DNA of 64,000 nt, from NCBI RefSeq assembly GCF_018327705.1, contig NZ_BNEM01000001.1, positions 248,001 to 312,000 of the forward strand, given 5' to 3'. The stretch comes from Catellatospora sp. TT07R-123. Its GTDB lineage: Bacteria; Actinomycetota; Actinomycetes; Mycobacteriales; Micromonosporaceae. A program made the translations under genes and the position numbers. Below, piece after piece: positions 50,074-60,703 of this stretch. The notes under the pieces are model-generated. The model searched no databases. It saw nothing but the letters and a program-made list of their open reading frames with translations, and was not told where the DNA came from. The stretch's first letter is position 1, and every line of letters starts with the position of its first letter.

Positions 50074-50124
50074 CGGCCGCCCGGCCGCCCCGCTGCACCG
50101 GGCGGGCCGCTATACGATCATCGG

Positions 50125-50652
50125 ATGGCTGACCCGACCCCGCCGACGATCCGCCCTGGCCGCCTGGACGACGTCGCCGACGTGCTCGCCCTGATGGACC
50201 GGGCGACCGCGTGGCTGGTGTCGATCGGCCGTGCCGACCAGTGGGGCTCGGAGCCCCACTCGACCAACCCCAAGCGGATCGCGCAGATCGAGGGGTTCGC
50301 CCGGGGCGGCGGCCTCTGGATCGCCGAGATCGGCGGCAGCACCGTCGGCGCGCTCTCGGTCGGCCAGGCCCTGCCGTACGCGCCGCCCGTCGACGAGCCC
50401 GAGCTCTACGTCCAGCTGCTGATCTCCGACCGGTCTCCGGCCGCGCGCGGTGCCGGCGCCGTGCTGCTGGCACACGCCCGCGAACTGGCCGTACGGCAGG
50501 GCGTCGGGCTGCTGCGGCTGGACTGCTTCGCCGGTGGCGAGGGCGCGCTGGTGCGCTACTACGAGGCACAGGGGTTCACCCCGGGGCAGGCGTTCACCGT
50601 CGCGCAGCCCTTCGGCGAGTGGCCCGGCCAGGTCCTCAGCCTCCGGCTGTGA
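50125..50652 (+). CDS. GNAT family N-acetyltransferase
   Basis: A 175-residue acetyltransferase with the GNAT fold: N-terminal I-R-P-G-R-L-D-D-V-A-D-V, a central strand L-Y-V-Q-L-L-I-S-D followed by R-G-A-G-A-V-L-L (acetyl-CoA pyrophosphate loop) and C-terminal Y-Y-E-A-Q-G-F. Substrate unknown. A TATACGAT element lies about 8-15 bases before the ATG, suggesting a very short or absent leader. Confidence 0.88.
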   Translation: MADPTPPTIRPGRLDDVADVLALMDRATAWLVSIGRADQWGSEPHSTNPKRIAQIEGFARGGGLWIAEIGGSTVGALSVGQALPYAPPVDEPELYVQLLISDRSPAARGAGAVLLAHARELAVRQGVGLLRLDCFAGGEGALVRYYEAQGFTPGQAFTVAQPFGEWPGQVLSLRL

Positions 50653-50682
50653 TCCGCCGGGCCGCCTCGCCGCGGCCGGGCG

Positions 50683-51405
50683 CTACTCAGCCGGTGCCAG
50701 CAGGCAGAACTCGTTGCCGTCGGGGTCGGCCAGCGCCACCTGGCCGGACTCGCAGCGGCCGGAGCCGAGCAGGGTCGCGCCGAGCGACAGCAGGCGCTCG
50801 ATCTCGGCCTGCCGCCCCGACCCGGCGACGGCCAGGTCGAAGTGCACGCGCTGCCTGCCGTCCACGGGCATCAGGGGCGGGCCGCCCCAGGTGATCTTCG
50901 GGCCGCCGTGCGGCGAGCGGATCGCGGTCTCCTCACCCTGGTCCCAGACCAGCGGCCAGTCCAGGGCCCGGCTCCAGAAGTACCCGACCGCCTGTGATCC
51001 GTCGCAGGCCAGCGCGCCGACGAAGCCGCACTCGGCCAGGAACTTGTTGCCCGGCTCGATGACGCAGAACTCGTCGCCCTCGGGGTCGGCGAGCACGACG
51101 TGGGGATCGTCGGGCGACTGGCCGATGTCGATGTGCCGCCCGCCGAGCTCCAGTGCCCGGGCCACCGTCTGCTGCTGCTGTTCCAGGGATTGGCTGGTCA
51201 GGTCGAAGTGCATCCGGTTCTGGAGGGTCTTGGGCTGCTCGCTCGCGACGAAGCGGAGCCGGAACCCGGTGTCGTCGCCGGGCAGGAGCGCCACCCCGCC
51301 GTACGGATCGTCCGCGGCCTGCCAGCCGAGCAGCCCGGACCAGAAGCGGGCCAGCTGGTGCGGCCGGTTCGCGTCGAAGGTCACCGCGAACAGTCGTGAG
51401 GTCAT
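50683..51405 (-). CDS. VOC family protein with two glyoxalase-like domains
   Basis: A 240-residue protein with two tandem VOC modules (about 1-118 and 122-240), each ending in A-D-P-E-G-D-E-F-C-V or A-D-P-D-G-N-E-F-C-L-L. Each module starts with a beta strand and has the internal F-W/Y-F-W helix. It resembles the common actinobacterial 'VOC family/glyoxalase superfamily' proteins whose ligand is unknown. ATG 51405 is used; the frame continues upstream without family similarity. It converges with the GNAT gene. Confidence 0.85.
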   Translation of the reverse strand: MTSRLFAVTFDANRPHQLARFWSGLLGWQAADDPYGGVALLPGDDTGFRLRFVASEQPKTLQNRMHFDLTSQSLEQQQQTVARALELGGRHIDIGQSPDDPHVVLADPEGDEFCVIEPGNKFLAECGFVGALACDGSQAVGYFWSRALDWPLVWDQGEETAIRSPHGGPKITWGGPPLMPVDGRQRVHFDLAVAGSGRQAEIERLLSLGATLLGSGRCESGQVALADPDGNEFCLLAPAE

Positions 51406-51506
51406 GGTGCCGCCTGTCTCTCGTGGCGCCCCTGTCGGCGCCGCCGACTGGCAGCGTATGAGCGATCCAATTCGGTCGCACCCGAGTATCGGCAGGCAGC
51501 GCCGGT

Positions 51507-52268
51507 TCAGCCGAACGGGTCCTGGGCGCGGCCGCGGACGATGAAGGTCAGCGGGGTGCCCTGCCCGGGTGCGGCGGCGGCCAGGCCGGCCCGGGTGAGT
51601 TCCAGCGCCTTCCCGCCGACCACCACCTGGTACGGCGCCGCCCGGCCGCGCAGGGTGACGCGCTGTTCGGGCCGGACGGCGTCGCAGGCGACGACGGCGA
51701 ACCCGGCGCCGTCGCGGGCGGCGCAGCCCGGCTCCCCCCAGGACGTGACGGTGCCGGTCTTGAGGAGGTACTCCGTCGCGCCCGGGGCGAGGGGGACAAG
51801 CGCGAACAGGGCGCCGTCGGTCGCGGCACCCTGGTCCGTCACCGCCAGGGTGCCGTCGGGCAGCGCGGTGAGCAGGGGGTAGCCGTCGGTGGTGGTGGCC
51901 TGGAGCCATACCGCCTGCTGCCGGTCCGGCACGCCGTCGCCCGGCACCGCCGACGGGTCGGTCCTCGGGGTGACCTCGGGCGCGGGACCTGCCGACGGTG
52001 ACGCCGAGGCGACCGGCCGGACTGGTCGGGTCGCGGCGGGCAGGCCCGGTGCGCCGTGGCCGCGCTGGGTGGCGTACGCCCCGGCCACGACCGCGACGAG
52101 GACCAGGCCGCAGGCGGCGGTGGCCAGGCGGGTGCCGCGGCGCCGCCGGTCGCCGCGCTGCCGGGCCTGCTCGGCGGTGCCCAGCCGGCCGACGCGGGCA
52201 CCGTGGTCGGCGAGCGCGGCCAGCCGCCGGTCCAGGCCTGCCCCGTCCCGGCTGTTCTGCTCAGCCAT
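51507..52268 (-). CDS. Single-pass membrane protein, putative anti-sigma partner
   Basis: A 253-residue protein: cytosolic N-terminus of about 45 charged residues, one membrane segment (about 48-66), a Pro/Ala-rich linker and an outer domain of about 130 residues containing F-A-L-V-P-L-A-P-G-A-T-E-Y-L-L-K-T and V-A-C-D-A. The same domain occurs in the lipoprotein gene at 52796-53452, so they are paralogous modules, perhaps beta-trefoil like. The start overlaps the sigma-factor stop by 8 bases, the usual place for an anti-sigma gene, but I see no classical zinc anti-sigma HxxxCxxC motif. Confidence 0.65.
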   Translation of the reverse strand: MAEQNSRDGAGLDRRLAALADHGARVGRLGTAEQARQRGDRRRRGTRLATAACGLVLVAVVAGAYATQRGHGAPGLPAATRPVRPVASASPSAGPAPEVTPRTDPSAVPGDGVPDRQQAVWLQATTTDGYPLLTALPDGTLAVTDQGAATDGALFALVPLAPGATEYLLKTGTVTSWGEPGCAARDGAGFAVVACDAVRPEQRVTLRGRAAPYQVVVGGKALELTRAGLAAAAPGQGTPLTFIVRGRAQDPFG

Positions 52269-52791
52269 GCCTGGTCTCCTTGCCTGTCGTGTCCTGGTTC
52301 GGGGTCTGGGCGGGCGGCAGGTCGCTGAGCCAGCCGGCCAGTGCCTGGCGCCCGCGCAGCAGCCGGGCCTTGACCGTGCCCTGCGGCGAGCCGACCTCGG
52401 CGGCCACCTCGGCCACGCTCAGCCCGACCAGGTGGTGCAGCACGATGGCCCGGCGCTGCGCGGCGGGGATCTGGCGCAGCGCGTGGACCAGGGCGACGTG
52501 GTCGGGCCCGAGGCCCACCAGGTCCTGGTCCGGGGTGGCGCGGTGGTGGGCGCGGACGCGGTTGACGGCCTTGCGCCACGCGCTGATCGCGATCCGGGAC
52601 GCCGTACGGCGGACCCACGCCTCGGGGCTGTCGCACTCGCGCACCTGCCGCCAGCGCTGCCAGGCCCGGGCGTACGCCTCGGCGACCGCGTCCTCGGCTT
52701 CGGCGCGGCTGCCGGTCATGGTCCACAGCTGGCCGAGCACCCGCCACGACGTGTCGGCGTAGAAGGCGTCGAACTCCTCGGCGTCGGTCAT
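52261..52791 (-). CDS. RNA polymerase ECF-type sigma factor (SigE family)
   Basis: A 176-residue sigma factor with region 2 (F-D-A-F-Y-A-D-T-S-W-R-V, then A-E-D-A-V-A-E-A-Y-A-R-A-W) and region 4 (L-V-H-A-L-R-Q-I-P-A-A-Q-R-R-A-I-V-L-H-H-L, then V-G-S-P-Q-G-T-V-K-A-R-L-L-R-G). It directs polymerase to a small regulon in response to an outside signal. It is the middle gene of three: a lipoprotein gene ends 4 bases before it, and a membrane protein gene overlaps its end. ATG 52791. Confidence 0.92.
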   Translation of the reverse strand: MTDAEEFDAFYADTSWRVLGQLWTMTGSRAEAEDAVAEAYARAWQRWRQVRECDSPEAWVRRTASRIAISAWRKAVNRVRAHHRATPDQDLVGLGPDHVALVHALRQIPAAQRRAIVLHHLVGLSVAEVAAEVGSPQGTVKARLLRGRQALAGWLSDLPPAQTPNQDTTGKETRHG

Positions 52792-52795
52792 CAGG

Positions 52796-53452
52796 CTACG
52801 GCCACTGGCCGACGGTCCCGGCCGGGATGAACCTGAACCGGGTCCCGGCGGGGGTGCTGCCGTGCCGCTTCAGCGACACCTTGTCATCCTGGGAGACCTC
52901 CACGTCGTACGGGCCGACGACCAGGTCGAAGGTGGCGCTGCCCGAGGCGTCGGTGCCGCGGGCCACCAGCTTCACCCGCTGCCCGGTCGCGGCGGCGTCG
53001 CAGGCGACGGTGTGCAGGACGCCCGCCTGGATCCCGGCGCACAGCGGTTCGCCGCCCAGGCGCAGCCGGGCCGTCTTCAGCAGGTACACCGTCGCGCCGG
53101 GCGAGAGCGGGACCAGCTGGAACTGCTCGCGCTCGCCGGTGTCCGCGCCGCCGGGGTAGGTGCCGATCCGGCCGCTCGCCGTGACGGTCAGCACCGGGTC
53201 CTCGATCCGGTCCACGGCCTGCAACAGGAACGCCTGGCCCGGTCCGGGCACCGCGGTGCCGCCCGCGGCCGCCGTCGGGCGCGGCGAGCCGGCCGACACC
53301 GAGGGGGACGGTGCGGCCGAGGCGGCCGAGGCGGGCGTGGCCGTGACCGGCGCCGCGCCCGGCCCGCTCTGCTCCGGCCGGGCCGCGCAGCCCGCGGTCC
53401 CGGCCAGGATCACCGCACCCAGCCAGCATCCTGCGATCCACCGTGTACGCAT
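52796..53452 (-). CDS. Lipoprotein with domain paralogous to the sigma-linked membrane protein
   Basis: A 218-residue lipoprotein: signal peptide with lipobox L-A-G-T-A-G-C (Cys22), a long Ser/Ala/Pro linker to about residue 70, and a C-terminal domain with F-Q-L-V-P-L-S-P-G-A-T-V-Y-L-L-K-T and V-A-C-D-A, closely like the outer domain of the protein encoded at 51507-52268. It may be a sensor or ligand-binding partner of the sigma system. The ATG at 53452 has GGAAGG upstream. First gene of the three-gene operon. Confidence 0.78.
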   Translation of the reverse strand: MRTRWIAGCWLGAVILAGTAGCAARPEQSGPGAAPVTATPASAASAAPSPSVSAGSPRPTAAAGGTAVPGPGQAFLLQAVDRIEDPVLTVTASGRIGTYPGGADTGEREQFQLVPLSPGATVYLLKTARLRLGGEPLCAGIQAGVLHTVACDAAATGQRVKLVARGTDASGSATFDLVVGPYDVEVSQDDKVSLKRHGSTPAGTRFRFIPAGTVGQWP

Positions 53453-53586
53453 CGTGGTTCCTTCCGTCGTCAGCGAGCTCCGGTGCGGAGCGCACCACTG
53501 ACGCCCGACCGCGGGCGCCGGTTGCATCCGGCGGCAGAGAACTTACGAGGGCATGACGCCGCACCTGGTGTACGGGTGGGCGCCGC

Positions 53587-55823
<2,237 letters not shown>

Positions 55824-55886
55824 CCGGTCGTCCGCGGCCGGCGACGGGGGGCGGTCGGCGGCTGGCACCAGCCGTCGACCGCACGG

Positions 55887-56618
55887 CTAACCGGGCATCG
55901 GCCCGTACACCGCGTTCCAGGCTGTCGACATGGCCGTCCTGGCGGCGCTGTCGCACAGGTCCGGTGCGCCGTGGGCCATCGCCGCCTCGCGCAGCGCGCC
56001 GTACGCCGAGCGCCACGGCTCGGCCGCCTCCTCGTCCCCGTCGCCGTCGACGACCCACGCGTCCTGACCGCCGCGCTCCCGGGCGCTGTCGCGCACCAGG
56101 CGGTGCAGCAGCCCGAACCCGGACCCGACCGGCGAGCCGACGCCCCAGGTCTTCGGCTGCTCCGACCAGCGCCTCCAGGCGGCGCGGCAGGCGTCCTCGG
56201 CATCGCGGTGCCGGGCCTCCGCCAGCCGGTGCGCCGTCGGTTCGTCCAGGGCCAGTGCGGCCTCGACGACCCGCACCACCGCCTCGCCGTACGTCCCGAA
56301 CGGCAGCGCGGGTGACAGCTCGGCGACCACGTCCACGCAGACGGCGTTGGTGTAACCGGCGCCGGGGACGATCCTCGCCGTCACCTCGGCCAGCGCCGAG
56401 CGCTCCGCTTCGGACGCCGCGGGCACCGTTTCCACGTGCAGCAGCCGCCCCGGCCACCGGTTCACCAGGACCCGGCCCGGCGTCTCGTACACGACGAGCC
56501 ACGGCGGCCGCAGCTCCGGCAGCCGCACCCGGCCGCCGACCTCAGCCGCCCGCTCGTGCTCCGGGGCCGCGTGATCGACCCACAGGTAACCCGCCACCGT
56601 CCGCTCCTCCCGCGCCAC
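55887..56618 (-). CDS. Hypothetical protein (243 aa)
   Basis: A soluble, Ala/Glu-rich protein starting MAREERTVAGYLWVDHAAPE. It has an N-terminal beta-rich part (W-L-V-V-Y-E-T-P-G-R-V-L-V-N-R-W-P-G-R-L-L) and a helical C-terminal half with a D-G-D-G-D-E-E acidic loop. No signal peptide, membrane segment or recognised domain. High third-position GC supports it as a real gene. It converges with the enolase gene. Confidence 0.55.
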   Translation of the reverse strand: MAREERTVAGYLWVDHAAPEHERAAEVGGRVRLPELRPPWLVVYETPGRVLVNRWPGRLLHVETVPAASEAERSALAEVTARIVPGAGYTNAVCVDVVAELSPALPFGTYGEAVVRVVEAALALDEPTAHRLAEARHRDAEDACRAAWRRWSEQPKTWGVGSPVGSGFGLLHRLVRDSARERGGQDAWVVDGDGDEEAAEPWRSAYGALREAAMAHGAPDLCDSAARTAMSTAWNAVYGPMPG

Positions 56619-56674
56619 CCGCCGACCCTATGCCCGGCGCCGGACGGCGGCCGCGGCACGGGCCGGACGCAGAC

Positions 56675-56704
56675 GGCCGGCCGAGGCTGTCGCCTCGACC
56701 GGCC
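56675..56704 (-). terminator. Terminator after the beta-helix gene
   Basis: GGCCGGCCGAGG (56675-56686) pairs with 56693-56704 (one mismatch) about 20 bases past the stop of the gene at 56724. Confidence 0.55.
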
Positions 56705-56723
56705 GCGGTGTGCCGTACGGGTG

Positions 56724-58619
56724 TTACGGGGCCGGGTACTCGGTGATGAACACCGGGCTGCCGATCCGGGTGGTGTCCGCCGGGTCGCCGACGCCGTTGA
56801 CCACGTGGTCGATGGTTCCGGCGCTCAGGTTGACGGTCATGATGTGGTACAGCTTCACGCCGGGACGGTTCGGCACCTCGAAGCCGTTCTCGGTGTGGAT
56901 CGACGGGTTGTTCTGGTTGAACACGTACACGCCGCCGCCGTAGAGGTGGTGCGTGCGCACGTTGTCGCCCACCTTGTACGCGGCGAAGCCCTCGACCGCG
57001 CCGTTCATCCAGTCGGCCTGGGTCGGCGGGTCGTACGGCAGCTCGTTCTGGTACAGGATGGTGGTGCCGTCCTCACCGTTCCAGACGGTGTTGTAGCGCT
57101 GGAAGTGCTCGACGAACAGGCCGGTGGCGGTGACGTGGTCACCGTTGATGACCGCGCCGTACCGGCCGGTGTTGGTGTTCCACCGCTCGGTGTCGGTGAA
57201 GCCCTCCACGCCGTGGTCGCCGCGCCACACCCAGGTGTGGTCGATGAGCACGTTGTCGCTGTTGACCTCCAGCGCGGTGTCGGCCTTGCCGACGTGCGGG
57301 CCGCCGACGCGGAAGTACACGTCGGACAGGGTGGTCGGGTTGCTCGCCTGCGACCAGGCCAGGAAGTTGTGCTTGCGGCCGACGCGCAGCAGGACCGAGG
57401 ACTCCTGCAGGCCCGCGTCGATGGTGACGCCCGCGACGACGATGCCGGGCACGTCGGCGAGGTTGAGCGGGGTGGAGCCGTTGACCGCGGTCAGGGTCGC
57501 CTGGCCCAGGCCGAGCACCACGGTGTCGGGGCGCCACACCTCGATGCTGCGGGCGATGTCGTACACACCCGGGGTGAGCAGCAGGTTCTTGCCGAGGGCG
57601 AGCGCCAGGTTGATCTTCGTGACGGAGTCGCCCGGCTTGGCGACGTAGAAGTCGCTGAGCGGGATGGTGCGGCCCGGGGTCAGGCCGTCAGCCCACGAGA
57701 TGCCGCTGGAGTTGGTCCGGGCCGAGGGGACGCGGACCTGGTACTTGCCGTTGCCGTCCACGAACAGGTACGGCTTCTCCCGGCTGACCGGGGTGGCGTC
57801 CAGGGTGGTGTAGGTCGCGGTCGGGAAGGTGGCGTCGTCGGGTGCGCCGACCACGCCGCTGAACACCTGGTTCCACACGCCGTTGGACCAGCCGTCCACC
57901 TGGCTGTTGCGGATCAGCCACTGCTGCTGCGAGCCGTTGATGACGAACGGCAGCTTGGAGTCGGCGATGAAGCCGCCGCTGGCGTACTGCGGGCCGGCGG
58001 TGCAGTAGTCCATCAGCGACAGGTTGGCGCCGGTGACGTTGAGGCGGCGCATCGAGACCGCCTGCGACACGGCCCAGAAGTTGGCCGAGGCGCGGCAGCC
58101 GTCCTGGCCGGCGGCGTTGACGTTGATGGTCAGGTTGGCCAGGGTGCGCCAGAAGTTGACCAGGGCGAGGCAGTTGCTGGTGCCGCCGTCGGCCAGGCAG
58201 CGGTTGTAGACCTCGACCTTGCCGTTGAGCACGACGTCGGTCGGGTTGGCGCCCAGGCCCGCGATCTCGGTGTAGTAACCGATCTTGATCTGGAGCGGCT
58301 GCTCGGCGGTACCGTAGGTGCCGGGCTTGAACAGGAACGCGTACCGGGCGGTGCCCATCTCGTTGGTGACCTGGGTGGCGTTCGCCGCGTCCAGGGCGGC
58401 CTGGATCTGGCCCACCGGGGTGCTGGGGTCGAAGACGGTGACGTTCACGCCGAGGTCGGGCGAGCCGGACGACAGCGGGGTCGCGACCGCGGCGGATCCG
58501 GTGGTGCCGACGATCGCGACGGCGACAGCCGAGGCCAGGCCCAGGGTGATTCTTCGGCGAACGGCGCGCCGGTCCGGCGACGGCGCCGTGGTGGCGCCGC
58601 TGGGACTCGTGCTCATCAT
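56724..58619 (-). CDS. Secreted right-handed beta-helix protein (GH55/pectate lyase-like)
   Basis: A 631-residue exported protein with a Tat- or Sec-type signal (basic R-R-A-V-R-R-R-I-T, hydrophobic core, cut near A-V-A-T). The mature part matches a family of large actinobacterial beta-helix proteins, sometimes labelled 'adenylyl cyclase', with N-V-T-V-F-D-P-S-T-P, F-L-F-K-P-G-T-Y-G, G-Y-Y-T-E-I-A-G-L-G and later L-L-L-T-P-G-V-Y-D. Two repeats of the helix start (about residues 60-260 and 345-560) resemble the double beta-helix of GH55 beta-1,3-glucanases. The substrate is inferred, not shown. Start ATG 58619 (or 58616) is used. Two GAGAGCGCTC-type operators lie upstream. Confidence 0.82.
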   Translation of the reverse strand: MMSTSPSGATTAPSPDRRAVRRRITLGLASAVAVAIVGTTGSAAVATPLSSGSPDLGVNVTVFDPSTPVGQIQAALDAANATQVTNEMGTARYAFLFKPGTYGTAEQPLQIKIGYYTEIAGLGANPTDVVLNGKVEVYNRCLADGGTSNCLALVNFWRTLANLTINVNAAGQDGCRASANFWAVSQAVSMRRLNVTGANLSLMDYCTAGPQYASGGFIADSKLPFVINGSQQQWLIRNSQVDGWSNGVWNQVFSGVVGAPDDATFPTATYTTLDATPVSREKPYLFVDGNGKYQVRVPSARTNSSGISWADGLTPGRTIPLSDFYVAKPGDSVTKINLALALGKNLLLTPGVYDIARSIEVWRPDTVVLGLGQATLTAVNGSTPLNLADVPGIVVAGVTIDAGLQESSVLLRVGRKHNFLAWSQASNPTTLSDVYFRVGGPHVGKADTALEVNSDNVLIDHTWVWRGDHGVEGFTDTERWNTNTGRYGAVINGDHVTATGLFVEHFQRYNTVWNGEDGTTILYQNELPYDPPTQADWMNGAVEGFAAYKVGDNVRTHHLYGGGVYVFNQNNPSIHTENGFEVPNRPGVKLYHIMTVNLSAGTIDHVVNGVGDPADTTRIGSPVFITEYPAP

Positions 58620-58660
58620 TACGGGGAGGGTCCTCTCTGGTGGGGACTTCCGGGCACGGT

Positions 58661-58672
58661 GGCAGCGCTCTC
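58661..58672. promoter_or_regulatory. Second, imperfect LacI-type operator
   Basis: GGCAGCGCTCTC matches the palindrome GAGAGCGCTCTC at 10 of 12 positions and lies 53 bases from it, on the other side of the candidate promoter. Confidence 0.45.
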
Positions 58673-58713
58673 GCCCATGACAGGTAGGCGTGATCTGCTT
58701 GGCAGACAACAGA

Positions 58714-58725
58714 GAGAGCGCTCTC
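58714..58725. promoter_or_regulatory. LacI-type operator GAGAGCGCTCTC
   Basis: Perfect 12-base palindrome identical to 22378-22389, 95 bases before the beta-helix gene start, next to the candidate -35 box. Confidence 0.7.
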
Positions 58726-59013
58726 CGGCCCGGTCTCATGGAGCGTAGCCGAACGGAATCATTCTGGAAATCTCCATGGGCCCATCTCCCGACGGCGCCG
58801 AACCGTTGCCCGGCCCCGCTTTCGGCCCGTCGCAGCAGGTGCCAGGGGTGGCGGCGGGTATGCCTCATCCGTTCAGCCGAGCAACTTCCGACAGACGGCT
58901 GCACTGGTGGATCGGGCGGAACGCGTCAGGTCAGGCAGGTCGCGCCGATTCCACCGCCGCCGGGCGCGGCACGGACACGAACGTCGAGGTGAACGGCATC
59001 GGCAGCACGTCCA

Positions 59014-60645
59014 CTAAAGCCTGTTTCATAACTCGTTGGAGTTGTGTGACAGCGCCCTTCTCGGGCGTCCGCGCCTCACCGTTGGTGGGGTGGGTACGGT
59101 TCCCGCGTCGTCGGGGCCGGTTTCGCCTGCGCGGGTGCGCCGGCCAGAGCCTTCCCCTCGGCGGGCGTTGGTGACCGGGCCCCCTGCGTGGAGGTCCCGG
59201 GCCTGGGCGTGGTGCTGCTCGGCCCAGACGGCGAGGTTGACCGCGGCGTTGTGGTCCCGATCGGCCTCATACCCGCACACTGCGCAGGTGAACGTGCGCT
59301 GGTGCAGGGGCACGGTCGGGGCCACGGTCCGGCATGAGGAACAGGTCTTGGTCGACGGGTACCAGCGGTCCACGTGGGTGAGGTGCCCGCTCCGCCACTG
59401 CTGCTTGTAGGCGAGCTGACGGGCCAGTTCGCCCCACGCGGCGTCGGATATCGCCGCGGCGAGGTGCCGGTTGCCGAGCATGCCGGTGATGTTGAGGGTC
59501 TCGATGGCGAGCCGGGCGTGGGTCTTGACCAGCTTGTTGGAGACCTGGTGCAGGAAACGGTCCCGGATCGCGCGTACCCGGGCATGGTGGCGGCCCAGCC
59601 GGGCTGCGGCCTTGGCGCGGTTGCGGGAGCCCCGTTGTTTGCGGGTGACGGCGCGGGCCAGGCGCCGCTGACGCCCCATCGCGTTGCGTGACGGCCGTGG
59701 CGGGTCATCCACCCGCAGCAGCTCGGTGCCGTCGGCGCGGGCGGCCACGACGAACACGGCCAAGCCCCGATCGACACCCACCCAGTCCGCGGCGGGGTCC
59801 GGCTGGTGGCGGCGGTCGTGGTGCAGGTCGGCGGCCTCGCAGACCAGCGACACCTGCCACCGCCCGGCCCGGTGCGCAACCGTCGCCGACACGACCTTCG
59901 CCCGGCTCTTGGCCAGCATCCGCCGCAGACGGCGGGTGTCCTGCCGCACCGCCACCGTGCCGACACCGGGCAGGGTCACCGTGCGTGGCGCTTGATCACC
60001 GACCCGGATACTCGCCCGGCCCGTGGCGGAGGTCTTGCAGCGGACCCGGAACGACAGCGCCGTCCGCTTCTTCGACTTGAACCTCGGGAACCCGACCTGT
60101 CTGCCCTTCCGGCCGCCGGTCCGGGACGCTGTGAACGCGGCCAGACCGCGGCCGAGGTCGACGGCGGCCTCCTCGAACACCTGCTGGGACACCTCACCGC
60201 GCCACGCCAGGCCGGTGACCTGCACCGTCGTGGTCCCGTCAGTGGCGGCCACCAGCACCCGGCCCGCGTCACCGGACCGCTTCCACCCGTTGAACGCGTT
60301 GATCAGGTCGAAGCCCGACCACGGCACCTTGCTCGCCGTTCCACGGCGCTTGCCGTCCAGGGCCTGCTTGACCAGCCGCAGGCACTGGTTGTAGCCGAAC
60401 CGGGCCGCACCCGCATGCCGACGCAACACCGTCTCCTGCTCGGCAGACGGGTCCAGACAGAACCGGAACGTCGTGAAACGGGCCACGGCAGCACACCCTG
60501 CCACACACCACCGACAACAAACCCAACGCCGCTAATCCACGCCGAGCATCAGCAAGTCCCCTACACGCAACCCGCGACAGGTGGCAGACCAACGCTATGA
60601 CCCATTGGCAGGCAACGGTTCCCAGCCTTATGAAACGCGCTTTAG
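59014..60645 (-). mobile_element. TnpB-only insertion element (IS1341-like)
   Basis: A 1.6-kb element around a tnpB gene. The flanks carry imperfect inverted ends: CTAAAGCCTGTTTCATAACT at 59014-59033 and, inverted at 60645-60626, CTAAAGCGCGTTTCATAAGG (16 of 20 match). There is no tnpA. Exact ends are uncertain because IS200/IS605 elements normally lack terminal inverted repeats; the shared AAAGC-TTTCATAA may mark subterminal sites. Confidence 0.6.
59026..60486 (-). CDS. tnpB: RNA-guided endonuclease TnpB (IS200/IS605 family)
   Basis: A 486-residue TnpB of full length. The RuvC acidic residues are visible: Asp in V-G-V-D-R-G-L-A-V, Glu in L-A-I-E-T-L-N-I-T-G-M and Asp in E-A-D-R-D-H-N-A-A-V-N-L. 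A zinc ribbon C-S-S-C, then C-A-V-C lies between the last two. Known TnpB proteins use a guide RNA made from the element's 3' end to cut DNA, helping the element persist. GTG 60486 matches the usual V/M-x-R-F-x-F start; an in-frame ATG six codons upstream is less likely. The protein appears intact. Confidence 0.88.
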   Translation of the reverse strand: MARFTTFRFCLDPSAEQETVLRRHAGAARFGYNQCLRLVKQALDGKRRGTASKVPWSGFDLINAFNGWKRSGDAGRVLVAATDGTTTVQVTGLAWRGEVSQQVFEEAAVDLGRGLAAFTASRTGGRKGRQVGFPRFKSKKRTALSFRVRCKTSATGRASIRVGDQAPRTVTLPGVGTVAVRQDTRRLRRMLAKSRAKVVSATVAHRAGRWQVSLVCEAADLHHDRRHQPDPAADWVGVDRGLAVFVVAARADGTELLRVDDPPRPSRNAMGRQRRLARAVTRKQRGSRNRAKAAARLGRHHARVRAIRDRFLHQVSNKLVKTHARLAIETLNITGMLGNRHLAAAISDAAWGELARQLAYKQQWRSGHLTHVDRWYPSTKTCSSCRTVAPTVPLHQRTFTCAVCGYEADRDHNAAVNLAVWAEQHHAQARDLHAGGPVTNARRGEGSGRRTRAGETGPDDAGTVPTPPTVRRGRPRRALSHNSNEL

Positions 60646-60703
60646 GCTCGCCGTAAGCCCCTCCCTAGCGTGGTCTCGTTCACGATCTGAGGAGAGCAGG
60701 CAG

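Larger units (their letters stand above)
58620..59013. other. Intergenic region before the beta-helix gene
   Basis: Holds the beta-helix gene promoter region. TTGTCT (58709-58704) and TACCTG (58686-58681) on the minus strand are 17 bases apart and form a weak promoter candidate between the two operators. I see no gene in the remainder up to the insertion element. Confidence 0.45.
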
